The notes below the pieces were generated by a model. That model saw only the letters and a list, made by a program, of their open reading frames with translations. It did not search any database and was not told the DNA's origin. DNA of 64,000 bases from Allosphingosinicella deserti. GTDB lineage: Bacteria > Pseudomonadota > Alphaproteobacteria > Sphingomonadales > Sphingomonadaceae. Every line of letters begins with the position of its first letter. Position 1 is the stretch's first letter. The stretch is from assembly GCF_003012735.1 (NCBI RefSeq), contig NZ_PXYI01000002.1, positions 62,001 to 126,000 of the forward strand, written 5' to 3'. Shown here one piece after another: positions 6,879 to 15,766 of the stretch. The translations under genes were made by a program, and so were the position numbers.

Positions 6879-8951
6879 ACCGCGATCCCGCGGCGGCGGG
6901 GCGCGTTCGGCGGGCCGCGGCGGGACCTGCGGGCGTTCGCGCCGCTCCGGATCGATTGCCCGCTCGACGAGATCCTCGAGCGTTTCTTCCTGCTGCGGCC
7001 GGCGGGGATCTTCGGTCTGGGTCAGCGGCGCTTCGCCGGCCGGCGGCGGGGCGATCGGATTGCCGTCGGCATCGACCATCTGGCCCTGGTTGGAAGGCGA
7101 ATCGTACCACACCTCCTCATCCGGTTCGGTCTCAGCCCAATCGGGCGGCGCCACCTGGGTCTCGAACTGCTCGACCGGACGGCTGGCGACGGCACGGCTC
7201 ATGAAATCGTGGAAGGCCTGGGCCGGGGCGCGTCCGCCCTGCAGGCCGGGGATCGCCTTGTTGTCGTCACGTCCCATCCACACGCCGGTGGTGAGGCCGC
7301 TCGAGAAGCCGAGGAACCAGCCATCCTTGTTCGAGCTCGTGGTGCCGGTCTTGCCCGCGACCGGACGTCCGATCTGCGCTGCGCGGCCAGTGCCGGTGAG
7401 AACCGCGGCCTGCATCAGATCGGTCATCTGCGCCGCCACGTGCGGTGCGACCAGCACCCGGCTTTCATCGCTCTCATGCTGGTAAAGGAGCTCGCCCTCC
7501 GCGGTGGTCACTCTGCGAATGCCGTAGGGGACGACGGCGACGCCCTTCGCGGCGACCGCGGCAAAGGCGCGTGTCATGTCGATCAGGCGCACTTCCGAGC
7601 TGCCCAGAGCCATCGACGGATGGGTGCTGACCTTGGTGGTGACGCCGAAGCGCTGGGCCATGTCGGCAACCGTCCGAAAGCCGACTTCCTGGGCGAGGCG
7701 GACCGAAACGGTGTTGATCGACTGGGCGAACGCCTGGCGCAGCGGGACCGCGCCGGCGAATCCGCGATTGTTGTTGCGCGGGCTCCAGCTGCCGATGGTG
7801 ATCGGCTTGTCCTCGACCATCGAATCCGGCTTGTAGCCGAACTCGAGTGCGGAGAGGTAGACGAACAGCTTGAACGAGGAGCCCGGCTGGCGGTTGGCCT
7901 GCGTGGCGCGATTGTAGATCGAGCGGACATAGTCGCGGCCGCCCACCATCGCGCGGATCGATCCGTCACGGTCGAGCGCGACGAGGGCGCCCTGCGCACC
8001 CGCCGGTGTGTTGGCGTTGATCACCTGATCGGCCAGGCGCTGCATGTTGGGATCAAGGGTGGTCCACACCTCGATCGGTTCGATATTCTCCTCGATCAGG
8101 GTGTCGAGCTGCGGAAGCACCCAATCGGTGAAATAGCGAACGCTGTTCTGCTTCGGAGTCGGCACGATGCGGACGTCGGCCGGCTCGGCGGCGAACGCCT
8201 CGGAGCCGGTGATCTCGCCATTCTTGCGCATCAGCTCGATGACCACGCTGGCGCGGCTGCGCGCTGCCTCGGCATCGGCGGTCGGGGAGTAATTGGACGG
8301 CGCCTTGACCAAGCCGGCGATGATCGCGGCTTCCGCCAGCGACAGGGTATCGGCGGAGTGGCCGAAGAAACGTCGCGACGCCGCATCGATGCCGTAGGCG
8401 CCGCCACCGAAATAGACGCGGTTGAGATAGAGCTCGAGGATCTGCTCCTTCGAGAATTTCCGCTCCAGCGCCAGCGCCAGGATACCCTCGCGCACCTTGC
8501 GCCCGTAGCTTCGGTCGCTGGTCAGGAAGATGTTGCGGGCAAGCTGCTGGCTGATCGTCGAGACGCCGCGGACCTTGTCGTCTTTCTGAAAGCTGACCTG
8601 GATGCCGCGGGCGATGCCGACCGGATCGACTCCGGGATGGTAGTAAAAGCGCCGGTCCTCGACCGCGACCATCGCCTTCTTCATGATTTCGGGGATCTGG
8701 TCGGAGGTCAGCCAGCGGCCGAAGCTCGGCCCGAGCGAGACCAGGGTCGATCCGTCGGCGGCGCGCACCCGGATCATCTGGCCGAGATTGTCGCGCCGGA
8801 CGAGCTCCTGGTAGGTCGGCAGCTGGCTCATCGCGATGCCGACCGCGACGACCAGCGCGATCAGCCCCAACAGCGAGCCGTACAGGCCGACCTTGAACAT
8901 GGTGATCAGCGTACGCTTGAACCGTGACCGCTTCGGAGCTTCAGTGGCCAT
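6831..8951 (-). CDS. mrcA: Penicillin-binding protein 1A (bifunctional peptidoglycan synthase)
   Basis: The 706-residue class A PBP has a membrane anchor (about 16-41), a GT51 glycosyltransferase domain with EDRRFYYHPGVD at 98-109, and a transpeptidase domain. The transpeptidase motifs are SSFK (active serine 358), SIN at 411-413 and KTG at 534-536. A proline-rich, charged tail follows from about 620 and shares its coding DNA with the convergent peptidase gene. It polymerises and cross-links peptidoglycan at the periplasmic face. The insert (OB-like) domain typical of PBP1A seems reduced. Confidence 0.93.
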   Translation of the reverse strand: MATEAPKRSRFKRTLITMFKVGLYGSLLGLIALVVAVGIAMSQLPTYQELVRRDNLGQMIRVRAADGSTLVSLGPSFGRWLTSDQIPEIMKKAMVAVEDRRFYYHPGVDPVGIARGIQVSFQKDDKVRGVSTISQQLARNIFLTSDRSYGRKVREGILALALERKFSKEQILELYLNRVYFGGGAYGIDAASRRFFGHSADTLSLAEAAIIAGLVKAPSNYSPTADAEAARSRASVVIELMRKNGEITGSEAFAAEPADVRIVPTPKQNSVRYFTDWVLPQLDTLIEENIEPIEVWTTLDPNMQRLADQVINANTPAGAQGALVALDRDGSIRAMVGGRDYVRSIYNRATQANRQPGSSFKLFVYLSALEFGYKPDSMVEDKPITIGSWSPRNNNRGFAGAVPLRQAFAQSINTVSVRLAQEVGFRTVADMAQRFGVTTKVSTHPSMALGSSEVRLIDMTRAFAAVAAKGVAVVPYGIRRVTTAEGELLYQHESDESRVLVAPHVAAQMTDLMQAAVLTGTGRAAQIGRPVAGKTGTTSSNKDGWFLGFSSGLTTGVWMGRDDNKAIPGLQGGRAPAQAFHDFMSRAVASRPVEQFETQVAPPDWAETEPDEEVWYDSPSNQGQMVDADGNPIAPPPAGEAPLTQTEDPRRPQQEETLEDLVERAIDPERRERPQVPPRPAERAPPPRDRGSAGDPVERRSPTPQP

Positions 8952-9007
8952 TCTCGCCTTGAACCCTGGTTGAGGCGACCGCGTTTGCCACGGTGGCCGG
9001 TACGCAA

Positions 9008-9039
9008 ATCAAGGCCTTTTCAATTGTTTGAGCCTTGAT
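9008..9039. other. Perfect inverted repeat between permease and PBP1A genes
   Basis: Arms ATCAAGGC and GCCTTGAT (8 bp) flank a 16-base A/T-rich spacer. It lies 56 bases upstream of the PBP1A start and downstream of the permease gene on the same strand. No T-run follows on either strand, so it may be an operator or RNA processing hairpin rather than an intrinsic terminator. Confidence 0.4.
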
Positions 9040-9128
9040 GCACACCCGGACCGCTGCCGGCCCGGGACGATCGAACGCTAGGGATAGGGCCTCGCGCCCC
9101 CGCTCACAAGCGCCCGCGCCGTACGAGG

Positions 9129-10451
9129 TTATACGGCCGCTGCCTCGCCGCGGTGGTTGCGCCGCATCAGCAGGTAGATCGGGAAGCCGCTCATCAGGAG
9201 GCCGGCGCCCCAAAGAGTCGGTTCGAGTCCGGCGCCGTAGATTGCCCACAGCGAGTAGAGCGTCCCGATCCCGGCCGCTGCGATCAGCAGAGGCGACCGA
9301 TCCATTCGCCCGCTCCCTTGCAAACGTAGCGCGGCGAGCGCGCAGGCAAGATAGGCCACCAGCGAGGCCAGCGTCGAGACCAGGGCCATGAAGACGAACA
9401 GATCCCCCATTGATCGGCTCTGGTTGCTGAGGATCAGCAGCGTGACGAGGCCGCTCGACACGAGATGGGCACGCACCGGGACGCCGCCGCGGCTCGCCTT
9501 GCCGATCCAGGCCGGGAACACGCCGTCGCGGGCAAGCGCGGGCGGCATCTCGCCCTGGATCAGGACCCAGCCGTTTACCGCGCCGAGTGCGCTGATGGTC
9601 GCGAACAGGGCGACGAGCGAAGCGGGGCCCTCCCCCCAGTAGCGTCCGATGAAATCGGCGAAGGGCGCGTTCGATTGGGCCGCCTGCTCCGCGGGCAGCA
9701 GCAGGGCGACGCCCGAGCAGGCGACGAGATAGATGATCCCGGCCGTCAGGGTGCCGATGATGGTTGCGCGTGGGATGGTCCGCTCGGGGTTCTCGACATG
9801 CCCGGCGGGGATCGTCGCGGATTCGAACCCGACCATCGCCCACAGGGTCAGCGCGGCGGTCGCGGTCACCGACGCGAAGCTGATATCCTCGGCCCTGAAC
9901 GGCACGCTCGGCGCCGGCGTGCTGCTGCCGCCTGCGCTGATCAGCAGGGTGAGGATGATGGCGGCGGCGAGCGGCAGGACCTTCAGCACCGTGGTCACCA
10001 GCTGGACGCCGCCAGCACCGCGCAGGCTGAGGCTGTTGATCAGGGTGAAGGTCCAGACGAAGCCGATCGCCGGCAGCACCGGCTGCGCCGCGAGCGCCGG
10101 AAGAAAATGGCTGAGGTAGCTGACCGCCGCCAGCGCGATCGTCGCGACTGCCGTCCACACGGAGATCCAGTAGCTCCAAGCCACCGCGAAGCCCGGCGCG
10201 GGCCCGAAGGCTTCGCGGCAGAAGGCATAGGGGCCGCCCGCCCGCGGGAACCGGCGCGCCAGCATCGCGAACACATAAGCCAGGCACAACGCCCCGCCGA
10301 TCGTCACCATCCAGCCGAAGATCGCGTTCCACCCATAAGGTGCAAGCTCCCGCGGCATCAGGAACACGCCCGATCCGATCATGTTGCCGATGACTAGGGC
10401 AAGACAGATCCAGAATCCGAAGACTCGGCGGGGTGGAGAGGGTGATGGCAT
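9129..10451 (-). CDS. APC superfamily amino acid permease
   Basis: The 440-residue protein has about 12 hydrophobic segments. The N terminus MPSPSPPRRVFGFWICLAL is followed by VIGNMIGSGVFLMP, the G-S-G substrate-binding motif of APC transporters in TM1, and by FPRAGGPYAFCREAFGP in TM3. It resembles the YjeH/arginine-agmatine antiporter branch; the substrate cannot be assigned. The frame is open to 10649, but that extension would overlap the tRNA, so the ATG at 10451, just before the first hydrophobic helix, is preferred. Transcribed alone on the minus strand. Confidence 0.87.
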   Translation of the reverse strand: MPSPSPPRRVFGFWICLALVIGNMIGSGVFLMPRELAPYGWNAIFGWMVTIGGALCLAYVFAMLARRFPRAGGPYAFCREAFGPAPGFAVAWSYWISVWTAVATIALAAVSYLSHFLPALAAQPVLPAIGFVWTFTLINSLSLRGAGGVQLVTTVLKVLPLAAAIILTLLISAGGSSTPAPSVPFRAEDISFASVTATAALTLWAMVGFESATIPAGHVENPERTIPRATIIGTLTAGIIYLVACSGVALLLPAEQAAQSNAPFADFIGRYWGEGPASLVALFATISALGAVNGWVLIQGEMPPALARDGVFPAWIGKASRGGVPVRAHLVSSGLVTLLILSNQSRSMGDLFVFMALVSTLASLVAYLACALAALRLQGSGRMDRSPLLIAAAGIGTLYSLWAIYGAGLEPTLWGAGLLMSGFPIYLLMRRNHRGEAAAV

Positions 10452-10619
10452 GCGTCGGGCGTATCGAGGGGGGAGGGGAAAAGCCAGCGGAGCGAACCGC
10501 AGCCAAAGAGGACGCGACATTGGGCGCCACGACCGCGTCGCGGTCACCATCACACGCAAGAAGGAGAGATTATCCGTCACCTGCAGGAGACCGCCCTGGG
10601 GCGCGTCTCGGCAAGTATA

Positions 10620-10706
10620 TGGTGCGGTCGAGAAGACTCGAACTTCCACGTCCTTTCGGACACAGCGACCTCAACGCTGCGCGTCTACCAATTCCGCCAC
10701 GACCGC
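10620..10706 (-). tRNA. tRNA-Leu (anticodon GAG)
   Basis: The reverse strand folds into a complete class II tRNA of 87 nt including an encoded CCA. The acceptor stem is GCGGTCG (10706-10700) with CGACCGC (10630-10624). The anticodon stem CAGCG/CGCTG encloses loop TTGAGGT, anticodon GAG, reading CTC and CTT leucine codons. The long variable arm (GTGTCCGAAAGGACGTGG region) is typical of tRNA-Leu, and the T loop TTCGAGT is present. Confidence 0.97.
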
Positions 10707-10814
10707 ACGTGATTACCGCCGGAGCAAGCTACCCCGGTGGCTGGTAGGAGCGCGCCTCTAGCAAAGGGTCTTGGGGCGCGCAATGCGCTTTTTGGCGGTT
10801 CGTATTTCCCCGGA

Positions 10815-11918
10815 TCAGTAGAGGAACATCGGCATGCCTTCGATCCGCATCAGCTTGGCGCGATAGGCCGTGGGATCGTAGAGGCCGCCGACGTCGACGC
10901 TCTTCGTGCCCTCGAGCAGTGTGCCGGCGGGAACATGGCCGTAATTGCCGCCCTTCAGGGTAACCATCCGCCCCTTCTCGCCGCGCTGCAGGAGCTGGAT
11001 GGCAAGCCCCCCGAAGGCAAGGCCGACCATCCGGTCCATCGCATCCGGATCTCCGGCGCGCATCAGATAGGCGAGCTCCTGGTGGACGATGCCGCAGCCG
11101 AGCTGTTTCTGGATCGCGCGGCCGAGCTTGTGGCCGACGCCGATATCGTCGCGCTCGCTTGCGGGCTTCGACAATTCGTGGCCATTCTCGCTCGCCACGC
11201 CCTGGATGCTTGCGCCTTCGGAAATGACGCACATCGCATAATGGGCCGGGTTGGACCCCTTGTCCTCGGCGAGCAGCGGCAGCAGGCGATCGAGGTCTGC
11301 CGGGACTTCCGAAATGACGGTGCGATCGACCTGGGCCAGAAATCCGGCGAGCAACGCGGTCTCGCCGCTGCGCCGCCCGAACAGCTCGATGACGCCGATC
11401 CGCTCGTGACTCTCCACCGTCGTGCGCAGCGCATTGATCGCTTCGACCGATCGGCTCACCGCCGTCGAGAAGCCGATGCAGTAATCGGTGCCGTAAACGT
11501 CATTGTCCATCGTCTTGGGGATCGAAATGACGGGGACGCCCTGCTCGCTGAGATGCGCGGAAAAGCGCAACGTGCCGTCGCCGCCCAAGGTGATCATCGC
11601 ATCGATGCCGAGAGCATCGAGCACGTGCAACACCTTGGCGGTCTGATCGCCCGCCTTGAGAGTCCGAGGATCGAGCCGCGAAGTATGAAGGATGGTGCCG
11701 CCGGTGCGATCGATGCCGCGCACACCCTCGCGGGTCAGCGGCATGCTGCCGTGGGCGACGCTTTCGGGATCATCGGGATCGATGCCGAGCACGCCCTCCC
11801 AGCCACGGCGGAAGCCGATCACGTCCCAGCCGAGATCATCGGCGGAGAGAGTGATCGAGCGAATGCAGGGATTGAGGCCAGGTACGTCGCCGCCGCCGGT
11901 GAGGATCCCGATCCGCAT
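10815..11918 (-). CDS. pfkA: 6-phosphofructokinase
   Basis: The 367-residue PFK has the nucleotide loop GILTGGGDVPGLN at 4-16, GGDGT at 112-116 and PKTMDND at 134-140 with catalytic aspartate 138. Glycine in GGDGT is the ATP-type residue, while lysine in PKT is the PPi-type residue; this mixed signature also occurs in trypanosomatid PFK, which uses ATP. It phosphorylates fructose 6-phosphate. Sphingomonads mainly use Entner-Doudoroff, so a PFK is notable. It follows the zinc-ribbon gene by 15 bases on the same strand, a probable operon. Confidence 0.88.
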   Translation of the reverse strand: MRIGILTGGGDVPGLNPCIRSITLSADDLGWDVIGFRRGWEGVLGIDPDDPESVAHGSMPLTREGVRGIDRTGGTILHTSRLDPRTLKAGDQTAKVLHVLDALGIDAMITLGGDGTLRFSAHLSEQGVPVISIPKTMDNDVYGTDYCIGFSTAVSRSVEAINALRTTVESHERIGVIELFGRRSGETALLAGFLAQVDRTVISEVPADLDRLLPLLAEDKGSNPAHYAMCVISEGASIQGVASENGHELSKPASERDDIGVGHKLGRAIQKQLGCGIVHQELAYLMRAGDPDAMDRMVGLAFGGLAIQLLQRGEKGRMVTLKGGNYGHVPAGTLLEGTKSVDVGGLYDPTAYRAKLMRIEGMPMFLY

Positions 11919-11933
11919 CTCAGCGCATCCGGA

Positions 11934-12773
11934 TCAGGCGGTTCGGCTGAACTGAAGGTTGATGCCCGTCGCGCTTCGCGGCACGCCCATGTCGCTGCCG
12001 TTGAAGGTGGCGCTGGCGCCAGCGGGAAGCTCTGCCACCGGGGGCGATATGAAGAATGTGTAGACGGTGTTGTTCTGCGCGTCCTTCAGCCGCACTTCGA
12101 TCGGCGGCACCGGTTGCAGTACGCTCGTCGGATTGCTGATCGTGCCGGCAACCCAGAACATCGAATTGCCGCTCGCCAGCTCGTCCCGCCGAGCCTTGAA
12201 ATCGATCTTGAGCGGGCTTTGGGCCGCGCGCTGGATGCCGAGCCGACCAGCCGTGCCGGGAACACCGTAATAGAGGATGGCTGCGGTCGCCGACAGCATC
12301 AGCGCGGCAGCGATCACGGCGAAGATGGTCAGCAGGCGCGCGCGATTGCGGCGTGGCCGGAATGGCGGCTCATGGGCGAAGGCATTGAAGGACTCGGCCT
12401 CAGCGTCCGGCTGTTCGGGGCCGAGGAGCGACGAAGGCGGCCGCGGCGCCGGCTGCGGCACTTCATGCTGCTGCGCAAAGACCGGCTCGGTCGGCGCCGG
12501 CTGCGGACGCGGGATCGGTTGCGGCTGGACCGCCACCGCCTCGGCGCGGCCGACCGGCGGACGCGGCGCGGCGGCATATTCGGGCTCGCGCGGTAGCGGC
12601 GTCGAGGCTGCGGGCGTTGCTGGGGGCGCGTGCCCGGAGGCGGCCCTCGGCGGCGGCGGATCCTGGAACCAGCTGTGACGGCAATTGGCACACCTGACCT
12701 GACGTCCTGACGTGCCGACGGCGCTGTCGGGCACGACATAACGGGTTTTGCAGGCAGGACAGCTCAGGATCAT
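11934..12773 (-). CDS. MJ0042-type zinc-ribbon membrane protein
   Basis: The 279-residue protein opens with an MJ0042-type zinc ribbon: CPAC at 5-8 and CANC about 28-31. A proline/alanine-rich linker runs to about 135, a single membrane helix lies near 148-168 ([20 protein letters not shown]), and a C-terminal domain of about 90 residues resembles DUF3426, predicted to lie in the periplasm. No enzymatic motif is seen. It is divergent from ftsE with 134 bases between the starts. Confidence 0.78.
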   Translation of the reverse strand: MILSCPACKTRYVVPDSAVGTSGRQVRCANCRHSWFQDPPPPRAASGHAPPATPAASTPLPREPEYAAAPRPPVGRAEAVAVQPQPIPRPQPAPTEPVFAQQHEVPQPAPRPPSSLLGPEQPDAEAESFNAFAHEPPFRPRRNRARLLTIFAVIAAALMLSATAAILYYGVPGTAGRLGIQRAAQSPLKIDFKARRDELASGNSMFWVAGTISNPTSVLQPVPPIEVRLKDAQNNTVYTFFISPPVAELPAGASATFNGSDMGVPRSATGINLQFSRTA

Positions 12774-12907
12774 GTTTACAGAAGGGCCCGCTCTCAGGTG
12801 CTCGTACAGAATCCAAGCACATCTCTGGCCGCCGATGCAAGCGAATGCGCCTTTTTCGGAGGTTTACGGCCCGCCTTGCGGCGTGCCATTGACGTTGCAA
12901 GGGGCAG

Positions 12908-13660
12908 ATGACGCGCAGCATGGCAAGATTTGGAGCGGAGGCGGGCCTGAATACCCCCGGAAGCATCGTTCAGTTCGACAATGTCGGCCTGCGCTACGGC
13001 ACGGGTGCCGAAACGCTTTCGGACCTTACATTCTCGCTCCGCCAAGGCGGATTCTATTTTCTCACCGGGCCGTCCGGCGCCGGCAAGACGTCGCTGCTGC
13101 GCTTGCTCTATCTCGCCCAGCGGCCGAGCCGCGGCCTTATCCGCCTGTTCGGCGAGGATATCGTGACGATGCCGCGCAACCGCCTGCCGGGCTTTCGCCG
13201 GCGGATCGGGGTCGTATTCCAGGATTTTCGGCTGGTGTCGCATCTGTCCGCCTACGACAATGTCGCGCTGCCTTTGCGTGTCGCCGGTGTCGAGGAGCGG
13301 GATCTCGAGACTCCGGTCAAGGAGATGCTGGCCTGGGTCGGCCTTGGCCATCGTGCCTCGGCACGGCCGGCTACCCTCTCGGGCGGGGAGCAGCAGCGGG
13401 TGGCGATCGCACGCGCGGTGATCGCCCGGCCGGAGCTGCTGGTCGCCGACGAGCCGACCGGCAACGTCGATCCGGAAATGGCCAAGCGCCTGCTTCATCT
13501 GTTCGACAGCCTCAACAAGCTTGGAACGACCATCGTCGTCGCCACCCACGATCTCCATCTCCTCTCGAGCATCGCAAGGGCGGAGATGCTGCGGCTCGAC
13601 CGCGGTCAGTTGCTCGATCCCACCGGCGCCTTGCGCCACCCGCCAAGGACCCATGCATGA
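12908..13660 (+). CDS. ftsE: Cell division ATP-binding protein FtsE
   Basis: The 250-residue ABC ATPase has Walker A GPSGAGKT at 54-61, the signature [14 protein letters not shown] near 155-168, and Walker [11 protein letters not shown] just after. [23 protein letters not shown] is the Q-loop region characteristic of FtsE. With FtsX it controls peptidoglycan hydrolases at the septum from the inner membrane. Its stop overlaps the ftsX start in ATGA at 13657. A 20-residue N-terminal extension precedes the conserved part; a later start is possible. Confidence 0.93.
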   Translation: MTRSMARFGAEAGLNTPGSIVQFDNVGLRYGTGAETLSDLTFSLRQGGFYFLTGPSGAGKTSLLRLLYLAQRPSRGLIRLFGEDIVTMPRNRLPGFRRRIGVVFQDFRLVSHLSAYDNVALPLRVAGVEERDLETPVKEMLAWVGLGHRASARPATLSGGEQQRVAIARAVIARPELLVADEPTGNVDPEMAKRLLHLFDSLNKLGTTIVVATHDLHLLSSIARAEMLRLDRGQLLDPTGALRHPPRTHA

Positions 13661-14553
13661 AGGGCGGCGTCCGGAAATTTGGCGCCGCCGATCGCAGGTT
13701 GCTGCCCGAAGGCCGGCTGTCGGGGCCGATGCCGTGGGTGATTGCGATCATGATGTTCCTAACGGTGCTCGCCGCGGCCGCAGGTCTCGGCCTCGGCACC
13801 GCCGCCTCGAGCCTGGACGAGGACACCGGAACCCGCGCCACCGTGCAGATCGTCGAGCCCAATCCCGATCGGCGGGAGAGCCAGGCGCAGGCAGCGCTGG
13901 CCGCACTCGAGAAGCAGACTGGCGTCGAATCCGTACGCCGCCTGCCAGAGAGCGAGATGGAAGATCTGCTCGAGCCGTGGCTCGGTCCGGGAGGGCTGGA
14001 AGGCGACCTGCCGATCCCGGTCATGATCGAGATCGATCTTTCGCCCGAAGCCTATGCCCGGCTGGACAGTCTGCGCGCCGCGATCACCGAGGCCGCACCG
14101 TCGGCCCGCGTAGACGACAACGCCCAATGGCTGGCGCCGCTCGCGGCGTTGATCGGATCGCTCCGGCTCCTCGCCGCCGGGCTCGTCCTGCTGATGATCG
14201 GGGCCACCGCAGCGACGGTCGTGCTTGCCGCCCGCGCCTCGCTCGACACCCACCGGGGAACGATCGAAGTCCTCCATTTGATGGGTGCGACGGACGTTCA
14301 GGTCGCGCGCCTGTTCCAGCGCCGGATCGCCCTCGACGCCTTGTTCGGCGGAATCGTCGGTCTGGTGGCCGCCGCGGCGATCCTCCTCCTCATCGGCAAT
14401 CGGGTTGGAGCGCTCGGCTCGGACCTCCTCGGCTCGGCGCATCTGCCGATCCTCAGCTGGGCGGTGCTGGTGGCGCTTCCGATCTTCGGCGTGCTGCTTG
14501 CAATGGTGGTGGCGCGGGCGACCATTCTTCGTGCATTGGGGCGGATGTTGTGA
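13657..14553 (+). CDS. ftsX: Cell division protein FtsX (membrane partner of FtsE)
   Basis: The 298-residue protein has the FtsX topology: a first membrane helix near 25-48, a periplasmic loop to about 165, then three C-terminal helices ending about 290. The segment RGTIEVLHLMGATDVQVARLFQ between the second and third helices is the cytoplasmic coupling motif of the FtsX/MacB fold. It overlaps ftsE by four bases and the next gene by four bases (GTGA), forming a tightly coupled block. Confidence 0.92.
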   Translation: MKGGVRKFGAADRRLLPEGRLSGPMPWVIAIMMFLTVLAAAAGLGLGTAASSLDEDTGTRATVQIVEPNPDRRESQAQAALAALEKQTGVESVRRLPESEMEDLLEPWLGPGGLEGDLPIPVMIEIDLSPEAYARLDSLRAAITEAAPSARVDDNAQWLAPLAALIGSLRLLAAGLVLLMIGATAATVVLAARASLDTHRGTIEVLHLMGATDVQVARLFQRRIALDALFGGIVGLVAAAAILLLIGNRVGALGSDLLGSAHLPILSWAVLVALPIFGVLLAMVVARATILRALGRML

Positions 14554-15080
14554 TCGCCCGCATTCTCTCCTTCCTTCTGCTCGTCTACCTGCTCGGCTAT
14601 GCGGTGTTCGCAGTGATGCTGCCGCGTCCTGCCGGTGACGAGAGAACCGATGCCGTCGTTGTGCTGACCGGCGGCGCCAACCGCATGGAACGCGGGCTGG
14701 ATCTGCTGAAGCGCGGTCGTGCCAAAAGGATGCTGGTATCCGGCGTCGCGCGAACCGTGCGGCCCGCCGAGCTCGCGGTCCGCTATCCCGGTCACGACAG
14801 TCTGTTCGATTGCTGCATCGATCTCGGCCGGGAAGCCGTCGACACGCGCTCCAATGCCGAAGAGGTGTCGCGCTGGATGGCCAAGAACAAGCTGCTCAGC
14901 CTCAGGCTCGTCACCACCGACTGGCACATGCCGCGCGCACGCTTCGAGCTGTCGCGGCGGCTTGGCGGAGACGTGGACGTGATCGGCGACGCGGTGGAGA
15001 GCAACCCGAGCTTCCGCGCGCTGTTCACCGAATATAACAAATATCTGCTCCGCCGCGCGGCCGTGCTGGTGGGGGTGTGA
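14550..15080 (+). CDS. YdcF/DUF218 family membrane-anchored protein
   Basis: The 176-residue protein has an N-terminal hydrophobic anchor (about 2-22) and a DUF218 domain: DAVVVLTGGANRMERGLDLL, then ETRSNAEEVSRW-like TRSNAEEVSRW and TTDWHMPRARFELSRR. The family includes ElyC and YdcF, linked to envelope polysaccharide homeostasis; the exact activity is unproven. No ATG fits; the GTG at 14550 overlaps the ftsX stop (GTGA), making it a clear coupled start. The setting with ftsEX and plsC points to an envelope role. Confidence 0.82.
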   Translation: MIARILSFLLLVYLLGYAVFAVMLPRPAGDERTDAVVVLTGGANRMERGLDLLKRGRAKRMLVSGVARTVRPAELAVRYPGHDSLFDCCIDLGREAVDTRSNAEEVSRWMAKNKLLSLRLVTTDWHMPRARFELSRRLGGDVDVIGDAVESNPSFRALFTEYNKYLLRRAAVLVGV

Positions 15081-15766
15081 TGGCACTGCTGCGATCGGCC
15101 TTGTTCGCGATCCTCTTCTATCCCGCAACCGTGCTGATGGTCGTGCTGGCGATGCCGGTCGCCTTGCTCTGGGGTCGGCGCGGGGTGCGGACGACGGCTC
15201 ATGGCTGGACATTGTTCCATCGCTGGTGCGCCGCCAATCTGCTCGGCGTGCGAACTCGGATCGAAGGCACCTTCCCGGCGGGGCCCGCTCTCGTCGCGGC
15301 CAAGCACGAGGCGATGTACGAGACGATGGAGTTCGTGGTCATCCTCGATACTCCGGCGATCGTAATGAAACGCGAATTGTCCGATCTTCCCCTGTGGGGT
15401 CGGCTCGCACGCGCTTATGGCCTGATACCGGTGGACCGCGAAGGCGGCGCGGCGGCGCTCCGCCGGATGCTGCGCGCGGCCCAGGAGGCGGTGCAGGACG
15501 GCCGCCCGATCGTCATCTTCCCGGAAGGAACGCGGGTCGCGCCGGGCGACCACCCGCCGCTCCAGCCAGGTTTCGCCGGCCTGTACCGGGCGCTTGGCCT
15601 TCCGGTGGTTCCTGTGGCGCTCGATAGCGGCCGGCTGCTTCCCCGAGGCCGGTTCGTGAAGCGGCCGGGCATCGTCACCATGCGGATCGGCGAGACCATT
15701 CCACCGGGATTGCCGCGTAAGGAGGCCGAAGCGGCCGTCCACGCCGCGATCAACGCTCTGGGCTAG
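15080..15766 (+). CDS. plsC: 1-acyl-sn-glycerol-3-phosphate acyltransferase
   Basis: The 228-residue protein has an N-terminal membrane helix (about 7-29) and a PlsC domain. The catalytic block reads KHEAMYETMEF, i.e. H-x4-E rather than the textbook H-x4-D, a variant familiar from alphaproteobacterial PlsC; the glycerol-phosphate motif is IFPEGTR. It adds the second acyl chain to lysophosphatidic acid. The ATG shares its A with the preceding TGA; a GTG three bases earlier is the alternative start. The 3' end overlaps the convergent CLP1-like gene by four bases. Confidence 0.88.
   Translation: MALLRSALFAILFYPATVLMVVLAMPVALLWGRRGVRTTAHGWTLFHRWCAANLLGVRTRIEGTFPAGPALVAAKHEAMYETMEFVVILDTPAIVMKRELSDLPLWGRLARAYGLIPVDREGGAAALRRMLRAAQEAVQDGRPIVIFPEGTRVAPGDHPPLQPGFAGLYRALGLPVVPVALDSGRLLPRGRFVKRPGIVTMRIGETIPPGLPRKEAEAAVHAAINALG

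Noticed and set aside
7209-8927. 572-codon plus-strand open frame opposite PBP1A
   Set aside because: It is antisense to a complete, motif-bearing PBP1A gene and its translation has no family pattern; high GC removes stops.
10452-10649. N-terminal extension of the APC permease gene reaching 10649
   Set aside because: It would overlap the tRNA-Leu gene and encodes a non-hydrophobic, atypical leader; the ATG at 10451 precedes the first membrane helix.
10737-12596. 619-codon plus-strand open frame opposite pfkA and the zinc-ribbon gene
   Set aside because: It covers two genes with intact motifs on the other strand; composition is typical of an antisense shadow.
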